Positions 1 to 5,898 of a stretch of 5,898 nucleotides of DNA are shown piece after piece. The notes under the pieces are model-generated. The model saw only the letters and a program-made list of their open reading frames with translations, was not told the DNA's origin and did not search any database. The stretch comes from an uncultured Bacteroidota bacterium. GTDB taxonomy: Bacteria; Bacteroidota; Bacteroidia; UKL13-3. A program made the position numbers and the translations under genes. Every line of letters begins with the position of its first letter. Position 1 is the first letter of the stretch. The stretch covers positions 1 through 5,898 of the forward strand of contig CAIVPY010000568.1 in assembly GCA_903907885.1 (NCBI GenBank), given 5' to 3'.

Positions 1-21
1 TACCTTTTTTATCTCAACCAT
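1..21 (-). CDS. Possible 5' end of a divergent gene (partial, seven codons)
   Basis: On the minus strand an ATG at 21-19 opens a frame reading MVEIKKV up to the window edge. The product cannot be identified from seven residues. An M-[VI]-E-I-K-x-[VI] opening is common in ABC-transporter ATPases, but that is only a resemblance. Twelve bases upstream on the same strand is TATTTTG, one base short of the TAnnTTTG -7 motif of Bacteroidota. A divergent gene here would explain why 22-222 is non-coding and would make that stretch a shared promoter region. It could equally be chance in AT-rich DNA. Confidence 0.25.
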
Positions 22-222
22 ATCTGGCGCAAAATAATTGAATTCTTTATGAATTTATAGGCTATTTATTTATACACTCAATGCAAAACATATATCTCAT
101 CCATAAGTTATAAAAAATGGAACGGTATTTGTATTTTGGTAAGCAATTAAAAATCAGCCAAAAAATTTAACACAATCTATGCTGAAATATCGTTTATTTT
201 TGAAACAATAAAAATTACTGAC
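22..222. other. Non-coding upstream region of the lipoprotein gene
   Basis: These 201 bases are strongly AT-rich and hold no credible reading frame, tRNA or other RNA gene that I can recognise. The only signal I would rely on is the TAnnTTTG motif at 195-202. Weak inverted repeats are present (AATTC/GAATT at 41-55; TTTTGG/CCAAAA at 134-139 and 158-163), but both have arms of six bases or fewer and could arise by chance. Confidence 0.5.
195..202 (+). promoter_or_regulatory. Predicted -7 promoter element of the lipoprotein/FadL pair
   Basis: TATTTTTG matches the Bacteroidota consensus TAnnTTTG exactly and ends 20 bases before the ATG at 223. This implies a very short untranslated leader. No clear TTTG -33 partner is seen 17-23 bases upstream, so the promoter is a prediction from one element and its position. 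The prohibitin gene has the same motif at nearly the same distance from its chosen start. Confidence 0.45.
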
Positions 223-1440
223 ATGTTCAACTTACGTCTTTTCACAATTATAATGCTGACAATTATAGTTTCAGCTTGCGGTACTGCACAAAACAGGTAT
301 CAGCTAGAAGATGATGACGCTTATTTTTCGAGAAAATATTCAGAAAAAAAAGCTGTGGTAACTCCTGATGTTGATGTAAATAAAATTATGCAGCAATATC
401 CTTCAAAAATAACCGAAGGTACTTTTGATAATAGGCCCTCTGAAACTAATCAAAATGCGGCAATGGCTTATGGAAAATATAGGGCTGAAACCGATTCGTT
501 ATACCAGAAAAATCCTCAGTTATCAACTAATTGTAATCCATATAAAGCACCTGTTTTTGATGAGCGTGAAGAAGCTAGACGCTTGAGAAGATTAAACCAA
601 ATGTACAATAATAATTATAGAAATTCGTATTGGGGCAATAATTATTATGGAAGAAACAATTATGGATATAATAGATGGAATAGCTATTCTCCTGGTTGGG
701 GAATAGGATTTGGGATGAATTCTTTTATTGGATTTAATTCAGGATGGGGTTATAACAATTATGGATGGGGTGGCTCATACTACAGTCCTTTCAACAGTTG
801 GGGTTACAATCCATTTTACAATGGGTACAACTCCTACTATGGAGGCTACAATTCCTATTATGGTTCATATTATCCTACTTACTATTCCCCTGTAATTATT
901 GATAATAAACCATCAGTACCTGCTCCAATTAACCGCCCTAGAATGATTAGTGGTTCTGATGTTCCACCTACAAATAATGGAACATCAGGAACTGTAAATA
1001 CTACACCAAGAACTGGACAATTAATGGAAAGAGCGAACCCTAGCCAAGTTGATGTTAACACAATTAATCCTACCCAAACAAATAATGGAGGAGCTACTTT
1101 AAAACGTGATGAAGTAGGGAATTATCAATACACTGCTCCTGCAAATTTCAACAGGGCTACAGGCACAACTGAAACGCCAAATTACCGTAATTATTCAGGT
1201 TATAGTAGGGATAATTCTGAAAGCGTTCCAGCAAATAGGAATGAAAATAATGCAATGTCACGTGAACAAAGAAACAATGTGAGTAATTATCAAGAAGTAC
1301 AACCAAATAATAACAGACAATATTTACAAGTGGAACCTAATTTTTCACGTCCTAGTTATAGTGCACCTTCATACTCGGCACCTTCTGCTCCAAGAAATGG
1401 AGGAGGTGGAAATGGTGGAGGCTCAAGACCAAGAATGTAA
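223..1440 (+). CDS. Predicted lipoprotein with aromatic/Gly/Asn-rich low-complexity domain
   Basis: This 405-residue protein is of unknown function. Residues 1-18 form a lipoprotein signal peptide (Arg5, then a hydrophobic run) ending in the lipobox V16-S17-A18-C19, so it should be lipid-anchored at Cys19. An acidic stretch, E29-D32, lies soon after the anchor. A charged, probably helical segment (113-125, rich in Glu and Arg) leads into a low-complexity domain at 128-222 dominated by Tyr, Asn, Gly and Trp, with no Asp, Glu or Lys. Residues 223-370 are Asn/Thr/Pro-rich and look disordered. The tail has a PSYSA repeat (377-390) and a Gly-rich end (391-400). A second cysteine is at 104. The ATG at 223 is chosen because the signal peptide begins there and a promoter motif lies 20 bases upstream. 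The gene sits 20 bases before a FadL-like porin gene, suggesting co-transcription and a shared outer-membrane role (inference). Proteins of this kind in Bacteroidota are usually annotated as hypothetical; the tail composition may attract spurious database names. Confidence 0.85.
   Translation: MFNLRLFTIIMLTIIVSACGTAQNRYQLEDDDAYFSRKYSEKKAVVTPDVDVNKIMQQYPSKITEGTFDNRPSETNQNAAMAYGKYRAETDSLYQKNPQLSTNCNPYKAPVFDEREEARRLRRLNQMYNNNYRNSYWGNNYYGRNNYGYNRWNSYSPGWGIGFGMNSFIGFNSGWGYNNYGWGGSYYSPFNSWGYNPFYNGYNSYYGGYNSYYGSYYPTYYSPVIIDNKPSVPAPINRPRMISGSDVPPTNNGTSGTVNTTPRTGQLMERANPSQVDVNTINPTQTNNGGATLKRDEVGNYQYTAPANFNRATGTTETPNYRNYSGYSRDNSESVPANRNENNAMSREQRNNVSNYQEVQPNNNRQYLQVEPNFSRPSYSAPSYSAPSAPRNGGGGNGGGSRPRM
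604..888 (+). repeat. Low-complexity Tyr/Gly/Asn/Trp domain with heptad repeat
   Basis: Residues 128-222 of the lipoprotein contain, by my hand count, 24 Tyr, 6 Trp, 5 Phe, 19 Asn and 18 Gly in 95 positions, with only three Arg and no Asp, Glu or Lys. At the end of the domain four consecutive heptads can be read (802-885): GYNPFYN, GYNSYYG, GYNSYYG and SYYPTYY. The two perfect copies (823-843 and 844-864) differ at four bases, all silent third positions. The composition resembles adhesive or self-associating low-complexity proteins, but no function is shown by sequence. Confidence 0.75.
1351..1392 (+). repeat. PSYSA tandem repeat in the lipoprotein tail
   Basis: Residues 377-390 read PSYSA, PSYSA, PSAP and are followed by a Gly/Asn run ending in Ser-Arg-Pro-Arg-Met. 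The two PSYSA copies use different codons, so this is a protein-level repeat and not a recent DNA duplication. Pro/Ser/Gly-rich ends like this are normally flexible. Confidence 0.6.
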
Positions 1441-1460
1441 AACATAATTAAACTGATAAA

Positions 1461-2927
1461 ATGAAAAAGATAGTAGTAGCAATCGTTTTAATAACAGCTA
1501 CATGGAAGGGTTTCGCCCAAAATGTAGAAGACATAATTAGGATTTCTAAAACAGATGCCATTGGTTCGGCAAGAGTTTTAGGAGTTGGTGGTGCTTGGGG
1601 TGCAGTAGGCGCAGATTTATCCTCTGCTTCTATAAACCCAGCTGGACTTGGTTTTTATCGCAGAAACGAGGTTCTTGGTTCGATGGCGGTAACAGCCACA
1701 TTTGCAGATGCCACTTTTTTAGGTAGTTTAAGAAAGGATGGCCGGACAAATTTTAATATTCCAAACATTGGAGCAGCCTTCACTTATATAAATCAAGAAA
1801 GAGGGCAGGATACAAAAAAAGGATTTGTGAGTGTTTCGTTTGCTGCTGGCATGAATAGAGTTGCTGATTTTCAACAAAACATTTATTACGGTGGAGTAAG
1901 TAGGAACAATTCATTTAGTGATTCTTTGGCAAATCAATCTTATGGAAGAGATACAAACAATTTGAATGACTTACAAAATTTGGCTTGGAGAACTTATCTT
2001 ATAAATAATACTCCTGGTAAAAGCGATAGTTTCGATTCTTGGTTCGGAAGAAATAATGATAAAAACTATTCTGTTAATCAATCAAAATCAACCCAACTAA
2101 GAGGGAACATGAACGAATGGTATTTTGGAGTAGGAAGTAATATTAGTAATTTTTTATACTTAGGAGCTAGTATCGTTTTAAATACCACTACCATGACAAC
2201 AAATACAAGCTTTAATGAAGATGTAAAATCAAAATCTATAGCTTCAAATCCTTATGTTGGAAACATCTACACAACATCTGTGAATACTACTGGTTCGGGT
2301 GTGGGAGGTAAATTCGGAATAATAATAAGTCCTATTGATTATTTTAGGCTTGGTTTTTCGTACCAAACACCAATTAGGGTGAATTTAACAGACACATATA
2401 GTTCATCAAATTCTACAAGTTTTAATACAAAATCTCTTTCAGCTTCTACTGGAGATATGAATAGCACTTACCAAATAATAACACCAGGAAAACTAACTCT
2501 TAGCAGTGTCATTATGATACCTAATCATGGTTTTATTTCAGCTGATTACGAAATGATTGACTACAGAGATGGACAAATTAAATCTACTGAGTTTCAAAGT
2601 TATTTTGATAAAATAAATACAAATGCACGAGCAGTTCTTTCTCAATCAAATAATTTAAGAATTGGGGGTGAATATCGTTGGGATAACTACCGATTCAGGG
2701 CTGGATATAATATATACAACTCACCATATAATGATAGTTACAAAAGCATTAAACAACAATCTATTTCTGGGGGTTTAGGTATGCTTTGGGGTAGCGGCTA
2801 TTTTATAGATGCTGCAATTATAAAATCTTGGGGCAGTATATATAATACACCTTATATTGGCCAGGAAGCTGCACAAATTGATATTACCAAATATAACTTT
2901 ATGATTTCTGGTGGGTTAAGATTTTAA
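1461..2927 (+). CDS. OmpP1/FadL-family outer-membrane beta-barrel protein
   Basis: This 488-residue protein is related to FadL/OmpP1, outer-membrane barrels that let hydrophobic molecules through; the E. coli member imports long-chain fatty acids. The actual substrate here is unknown. A signal peptide (K2-K3, hydrophobic 4-15) probably ends at A19|Q20. Just after it comes the family's N-terminal hatch signature: small Gly/Ala-rich residues (35-51) followed by N59-P-A-G-L63. Later blocks also fit the family: GFSYQTP (298-304), TPGKL (341-345) leading into a strand with ADYE (361-364), and LRIGGEYR (399-406) followed by RAGYN (413-417). The protein ends in an alternating strand with Phe488, as expected for BAM-assembled barrels. 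Length is near that of E. coli FadL. Ser/Thr/Asn-rich segments (241-280, 310-335) probably form surface loops. The ATG is 20 bases after the lipoprotein stop with no promoter motif between them, so the two probably share an mRNA. Bacteroidota relatives are sometimes labelled hemin receptors; I see no support for that here. Confidence 0.88.
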   Translation: MKKIVVAIVLITATWKGFAQNVEDIIRISKTDAIGSARVLGVGGAWGAVGADLSSASINPAGLGFYRRNEVLGSMAVTATFADATFLGSLRKDGRTNFNIPNIGAAFTYINQERGQDTKKGFVSVSFAAGMNRVADFQQNIYYGGVSRNNSFSDSLANQSYGRDTNNLNDLQNLAWRTYLINNTPGKSDSFDSWFGRNNDKNYSVNQSKSTQLRGNMNEWYFGVGSNISNFLYLGASIVLNTTTMTTNTSFNEDVKSKSIASNPYVGNIYTTSVNTTGSGVGGKFGIIISPIDYFRLGFSYQTPIRVNLTDTYSSSNSTSFNTKSLSASTGDMNSTYQIITPGKLTLSSVIMIPNHGFISADYEMIDYRDGQIKSTEFQSYFDKINTNARAVLSQSNNLRIGGEYRWDNYRFRAGYNIYNSPYNDSYKSIKQQSISGGLGMLWGSGYFIDAAIIKSWGSIYNTPYIGQEAAQIDITKYNFMISGGLRF

Positions 2928-2953
2928 GCGCAAATAAAATTTGTTATAAAAAA
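2928..2953. other. Convergent intergenic gap
   Basis: Only 26 bases separate the stop of the FadL-like gene (+) from the stop of the prohibitin gene (-). The gap contains a small palindrome, CAAAT at 2931-2935 and ATTTG at 2939-2943, with A-rich sequence after it on the plus strand and a T run before it on the minus strand. The five-base AT stem is too weak to call a terminator. Confidence 0.4.
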
Positions 2954-3853
2954 CTATTTCCCATCAATAATCATAGGATTGTTTCCTTTTCCCAAAACGA
3001 TGATTTTAGCATTAGGAGATTTGGCTAATTCAAGATTGGCTTTGATACTTTCATATTGCAATTGTTTATCACTAAGACCAGTAGAAATAATACGTTGGTA
3101 GTCTGCAATACCTTGAGCTTCCACACGCTTACGCTCTGCTTCTTGCTTTTCTTTTTGCAACACAAATTGCATTTTTTGTGCATCTTGTTCAGCATTGATT
3201 TTCGATTCTATAGTGGCTTTTACTGAAGCTGGCAGAGTAATGTTGCGAACCAGCAATTGCTCCAATATCAATCCGCGGTTTTTAAAATCTTTCTCGATGC
3301 TATTGAAAATGCGAGTTTGGAACTCATCACGCTTAACAGAATATAATGAAACTGCATCATAGTATACCGAATTGTCTCTAATTTTGGTTCTAGTCAAGGG
3401 GCGTACAATTTTATCATTATAATCAAGACCTGTTTCCTTTAATAAACGAGGGGCTTCAGTTGGCACTACTCGGTATAAAACAGTAAGGTCTATTGTTACC
3501 TCAAGTCCATCAGCTGTAAGTACTCTGATAGCATCGTCTCCCGCTTTCTGTCCTTCGTCATGAATACCACTCATGGTATAATTTTGTGTTTTTGTGTCAA
3601 TAGTTTTCACATCCATCATAGGGTTTATGAAGTTTAAACCACTAGTAAGAATATCATCATCAATTTTTCCAAAAAGAGATTTAACACCTATTTGACCTGC
3701 ATCTATTTGTTTGAAACAAGAGGTTACAACACCTGCAATAATTATAGCAATTGAGGCTACACGAGCTGCTGTTACAAATTGAGTAAGGGGATTGTTTTTG
3801 TTAATAGAGCTTGAAACTGCAAGCAATACCAAACCAATAATTATAAGAAACAT
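2954..3853 (-). CDS. Prohibitin-family (SPFH/Band 7) membrane protein
   Basis: This is a 299-residue SPFH protein whose sequence reads like the prohibitin group. Such proteins form large membrane-bound oligomers; in bacteria they are linked to membrane organisation and protease control, but no exact role is established for this branch. Two hydrophobic segments open the protein (about 2-14 and 30-46), followed by the SPFH domain (about 48-215; DAGQIGVKSLFGK 51-63, ADGLEVTIDLTVLYRV 114-129, IVRPLTRTKIRDN 149-161). A Lys/Glu/Gln-rich coiled coil spans about 213-255 and the end is a short hydrophobic/Gly segment. The frame stays open upstream to a GTG at 3919, which would add 22 residues. I reject that start because it lies inside the terminator hairpin at 3911-3943 and upstream of the promoter motif at 3871-3878, and because the ATG at 3853 opens directly into the first hydrophobic segment. 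The second hydrophobic segment ends in V-T-S-C46, which resembles a lipobox. The gene appears monocistronic. Confidence 0.9.
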   Translation of the reverse strand: MFLIIIGLVLLAVSSSINKNNPLTQFVTAARVASIAIIIAGVVTSCFKQIDAGQIGVKSLFGKIDDDILTSGLNFINPMMDVKTIDTKTQNYTMSGIHDEGQKAGDDAIRVLTADGLEVTIDLTVLYRVVPTEAPRLLKETGLDYNDKIVRPLTRTKIRDNSVYYDAVSLYSVKRDEFQTRIFNSIEKDFKNRGLILEQLLVRNITLPASVKATIESKINAEQDAQKMQFVLQKEKQEAERKRVEAQGIADYQRIISTGLSDKQLQYESIKANLELAKSPNAKIIVLGKGNNPMIIDGK

Positions 3854-3870
3854 AGTTTTATATTTTTGGG

Positions 3871-3878
3871 CAAATATA
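3871..3878 (-). promoter_or_regulatory. Predicted -7 promoter element of the prohibitin gene
   Basis: On the minus strand this reads TATATTTG, an exact match to the Bacteroidota TAnnTTTG consensus, and it ends 17 bases before the ATG at 3853. A possible weak -33 element (TTTC, minus strand) lies about 22 bases upstream. The motif lies downstream of the receptor gene's terminator, so the prohibitin gene probably has its own promoter. It also supports the start at 3853, because a start at 3919 would be upstream of it. Confidence 0.5.
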
Positions 3879-3910
3879 TAGCTAAATAAAGCTATAAAAT
3901 GAAATATAAG

Positions 3911-3943
3911 CAGAAGCACCGAATTTTATTTTCGATGCTTCTG
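3911..3943 (-). terminator. Rho-independent-type terminator hairpin of the receptor gene
   Basis: Arms at 3911-3923 and 3931-3943 form a 13-bp stem with a 7-base loop (3924-3930), starting 14 bases after the receptor's stop codon. The single irregularity is a C/A mismatch if transcribed from the plus strand, but a U-G wobble in the minus-strand RNA, so the stem is continuous only in the receptor's direction. The following minus-strand sequence (CTTATATTTC) is U-rich but not a perfect U tract. Confidence 0.7.
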
Positions 3944-3957
3944 TTTGTATCAAAAAG

Positions 3958-5898
3958 CTAAATTTTCACTCTGAAACATACCCAAATATTTCTGCCCGCA
4001 GCGCTCACTCCTGATGCAAAAACACGGTATTGAGTGTCCATAATATTGTCAATTCCCAATTGCATTTGGGTTTTACCCATTTTATCAAGTGTATATTGGG
4101 CTTTCAAGTTTAAGGTATACCAAGCTGGTGAACCTTTTAGAGTAGCGTATACTTCGTTGTCCTCTCCTGATAAATTAAAATCTTCAATTCGTTTCCATCC
4201 ATTGTAAAGTGAACTAGCTTCTATAGATAGTTTTTTTAGATGGTAGGTGATGGCTGTTCTGCCAAACAGGGGAGGGATATGGTCTAATGGAGATTCATTA
4301 TTACCCGATTTAATTCTTCCATAAGTGTAGTTCAGGCTTGAATTGAAAGATACATTTTGTAAAACATCAGCAGCAACCTGTAAGCTATATCCATAGATGT
4401 AGCCTTCTTGGGCATTTTGATTCTTGAATACTTTGGTGTTTTTACCATTATAAACAGCAGAATCCAATCCATTTAGTTTGCTAGTTAGCATTGTTATAAC
4501 ATCTTGTATTTGGGTGTAATACATTGAAGCATCCAATTTCACCTTATTATGTATCAAAGTGCTAAACCCTAATTCGAAATTATTCGTTCTTTCAGGTTTT
4601 AAATCTGGATTTGGGGTAATCAGAGCCTCGCCAGCTTTACTATCAAATACCTTGTTAATGTCATCTACATTGGGAACTCTAAATGCGGTGGAAGCATTAG
4701 CATATAATTTAAGTTGTTTGATGGGATTGTAAACAACTCCTAAGTTGCCATTTAAAGCTGTATTGTTTTGAGTGAGGGTATTGCTTAGGAACGGATAAAA
4801 AGTTTTATCATTAAAAGTGGAATTCAAACCTACATAATTAAATCGTAAGCCATCGCTGATAATAAACTTTTTGCCCAATTCCCATGAATGACTTATGAAT
4901 GCTGCCAAATAGCTCATGTTACTACCGCCATCTGGGTAGCGGGTTGAAATGGTTGATTTAGCACCTGTATTTATGTTTACGCCATTTGCTGCTGATTTAA
5001 CAGAATTGTATTGCCCATCTATACCATATCTTATTTCATGGGTAAAGTTATTACTTTGTTTTATTGATTTAAGAACATCCAAATTTAGTGACAATACATT
5101 TACTGCCTCGTTACGTTTGTTTAAAACAGTAGCTTGCCAGTTTCTATCATTCCTGCTTTCTTCTATGTATTGATAAGCTAGTGTAAGTTTATACTTATCA
5201 GCCATTTTTTTATTAAGCACAGTATTTAGTTGATAAGATGCTAATGTTCTTAACTCTGGTCCATAGTACCACTCAGCACTGCGATAGGTTTTCCCTTTCC
5301 ACTCATTCAATCTATCGTATCTGGGTACATTGCCCGTATTTGAGATTTGAAAATTAAATATATGTTGCTGCGTTTCCTTTGCTTGATAGAGTGCTTTGTA
5401 CATGGCGTCATATTGGTAATAGGCTGTACCTACTTGTACCAACGGATCGTTGTTTACAGTCATCGTGTCTCTGTTGTTAATGTGAGTAGCAGAATAATTG
5501 CGCTGATAAATAGTATCCCCATCTACATTATCTTTATTACTACCTTGTTTCAAATCTCCAAAGGAACTATATGTTAAACTTAGTAAATGAGCCCACTTTT
5601 TAGAGCCCAAATTCAGATCGTAATGGAAGGTAGACTCATTATTAACAGAACCATATCTGTAATAAGAATTATGTAAGGTTTTGTTAAGTTGTGGCTTCAT
5701 GGTTTCAAAATACATCACACCACCAAGAGCGTCACTACCATATATAACGCTACCACCCCCAAATAGAATCTCTGCTTTGGATAACATGTTTTGATCAATT
5801 CTTAACACATTTTGAAGGTGTCCTCCACGATAAATGGCATTATTCATTCTAATACCATCAATTACTAAAAGAACCTTGTTAGATTCAAAGCCTCTCAA
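3958..5898 (-). CDS. TonB-dependent outer-membrane receptor (5' end missing)
   Basis: The gene runs off the window edge; 646 codons are visible and the frame is intact. TonB-dependent receptors import scarce ligands such as iron complexes, heme or vitamin B12 across the outer membrane using TonB energy. The first visible codon is TTG, read here as an internal Leu and not a start, because the sequence begins mid-plug with RGFESNKVLLVIDG (2-15), then RMNNAIYRGGHLQN (17-30) and GGGSVIYGSDALGGV (47-61). The signal peptide, any carboxypeptidase-like regulatory domain and the TonB box must lie upstream. The barrel fills about 75-646. FRVPN (406-410), NPDLKPE (430-436), DHIPPLFGR (539-547) and YRVFASG (624-630) place it near receptors annotated as hemoglobin/transferrin/lactoferrin type. 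The ligand is unknown: no His lies between the FRVPN and NPDL motifs, where some heme receptors have one. The protein ends in Ile rather than the usual Phe. A terminator hairpin follows, so the gene is probably the last of its transcript. Confidence 0.9.
   Translation of the reverse strand: MRGFESNKVLLVIDGIRMNNAIYRGGHLQNVLRIDQNMLSKAEILFGGGSVIYGSDALGGVMYFETMKPQLNKTLHNSYYRYGSVNNESTFHYDLNLGSKKWAHLLSLTYSSFGDLKQGSNKDNVDGDTIYQRNYSATHINNRDTMTVNNDPLVQVGTAYYQYDAMYKALYQAKETQQHIFNFQISNTGNVPRYDRLNEWKGKTYRSAEWYYGPELRTLASYQLNTVLNKKMADKYKLTLAYQYIEESRNDRNWQATVLNKRNEAVNVLSLNLDVLKSIKQSNNFTHEIRYGIDGQYNSVKSAANGVNINTGAKSTISTRYPDGGSNMSYLAAFISHSWELGKKFIISDGLRFNYVGLNSTFNDKTFYPFLSNTLTQNNTALNGNLGVVYNPIKQLKLYANASTAFRVPNVDDINKVFDSKAGEALITPNPDLKPERTNNFELGFSTLIHNKVKLDASMYYTQIQDVITMLTSKLNGLDSAVYNGKNTKVFKNQNAQEGYIYGYSLQVAADVLQNVSFNSSLNYTYGRIKSGNNESPLDHIPPLFGRTAITYHLKKLSIEASSLYNGWKRIEDFNLSGEDNEVYATLKGSPAWYTLNLKAQYTLDKMGKTQMQLGIDNIMDTQYRVFASGVSAAGRNIWVCFRVKI

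Noticed and set aside
41..163. Short inverted repeats upstream of the lipoprotein gene as operators or a riboswitch
   Set aside because: Arms are five to six bases, the spacing is irregular, and both lie upstream of the predicted transcription start, so they would not be in the mRNA leader.
802..885. Tandem repeat as a CRISPR or mobile-element signature
   Set aside because: The 21-base units are in frame within a gene, have no spacers, and differ only at wobble positions, so they are a protein repeat.
2931..2943. Small palindrome as a bidirectional terminator
   Set aside because: The five-base AT-rich stem with a three-base loop is too weak, and such palindromes are common by chance in this AT-rich DNA.
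3854..3919. Extension of the prohibitin to a GTG start at 3919
   Set aside because: The GTG is inside the receptor gene's terminator stem and upstream of the TAnnTTTG motif, and the ATG at 3853 gives the expected membrane-segment start.
4949..5173. Plus-strand open frame of 74 codons
   Set aside because: It lies wholly within the receptor gene on the other strand, which has strong family motifs throughout. The translated product has no recognisable domain and looks like an antisense shadow.
5347..5577. Plus-strand open frame of 76 codons with a hydrophobic translation
   Set aside because: It is antisense to the barrel-coding part of the receptor. Its hydrophobic look is a by-product of reading the complement of polar codons, and no promoter motif or partner gene supports it.
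5896..5898. TTG as a start codon of the receptor
   Set aside because: The codon falls in the middle of the plug domain, just before the conserved RGF motif, so it is an internal Leu and the gene continues beyond the window.

Overview
The window looks like chromosomal DNA from a member of the Bacteroidota. The DNA is AT-rich, and none of the three visible starts has an AGGAGG-type Shine-Dalgarno sequence. Two starts are preceded by a TAnnTTTG motif, the -7 element of the Bacteroidota primary sigma factor. The proteins also fit: a prohibitin-family protein and a TonB-dependent receptor that both read like Bacteroidota versions, and a lipoprotein next to an OmpP1/FadL-like porin. The order within the phylum cannot be fixed from this sequence alone.

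Layout. Positions 1-21 may hold the first seven codons of a divergent minus-strand gene that leaves the window (weak). Positions 22-222 are non-coding and carry a promoter motif for the plus-strand pair. Positions 223-1440 (+) encode a 405-residue predicted lipoprotein with a Tyr/Gly/Asn/Trp-rich low-complexity centre and a Pro-Ser-Tyr/Gly-rich tail. Twenty bases later, positions 1461-2927 (+) encode a 488-residue OmpP1/FadL-family outer-membrane barrel; the two are probably one operon. After a 26-bp convergent gap comes a minus-strand prohibitin (SPFH) protein, best started at 3853. A 13-bp hairpin at 3911-3943 follows the next gene, a TonB-dependent receptor (3958 to the window edge, minus) that lacks its N-terminal part.

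How the genes relate. Three of the four main products are predicted cell-envelope proteins of the outer membrane: a lipoprotein, a porin-like transporter and an energised receptor. The fourth is an inner-membrane scaffold of the prohibitin type. Only the lipoprotein and the FadL-like protein look co-transcribed. The receptor and the prohibitin lie in the same direction but are separated by a likely terminator and a separate promoter, so I see no functional link between them.

I did not find a convincing undescribed system. The most unusual element is the lipoprotein's aromatic, almost uncharged low-complexity domain. It contains a heptad repeat whose two perfect protein copies differ in DNA only at silent third positions.
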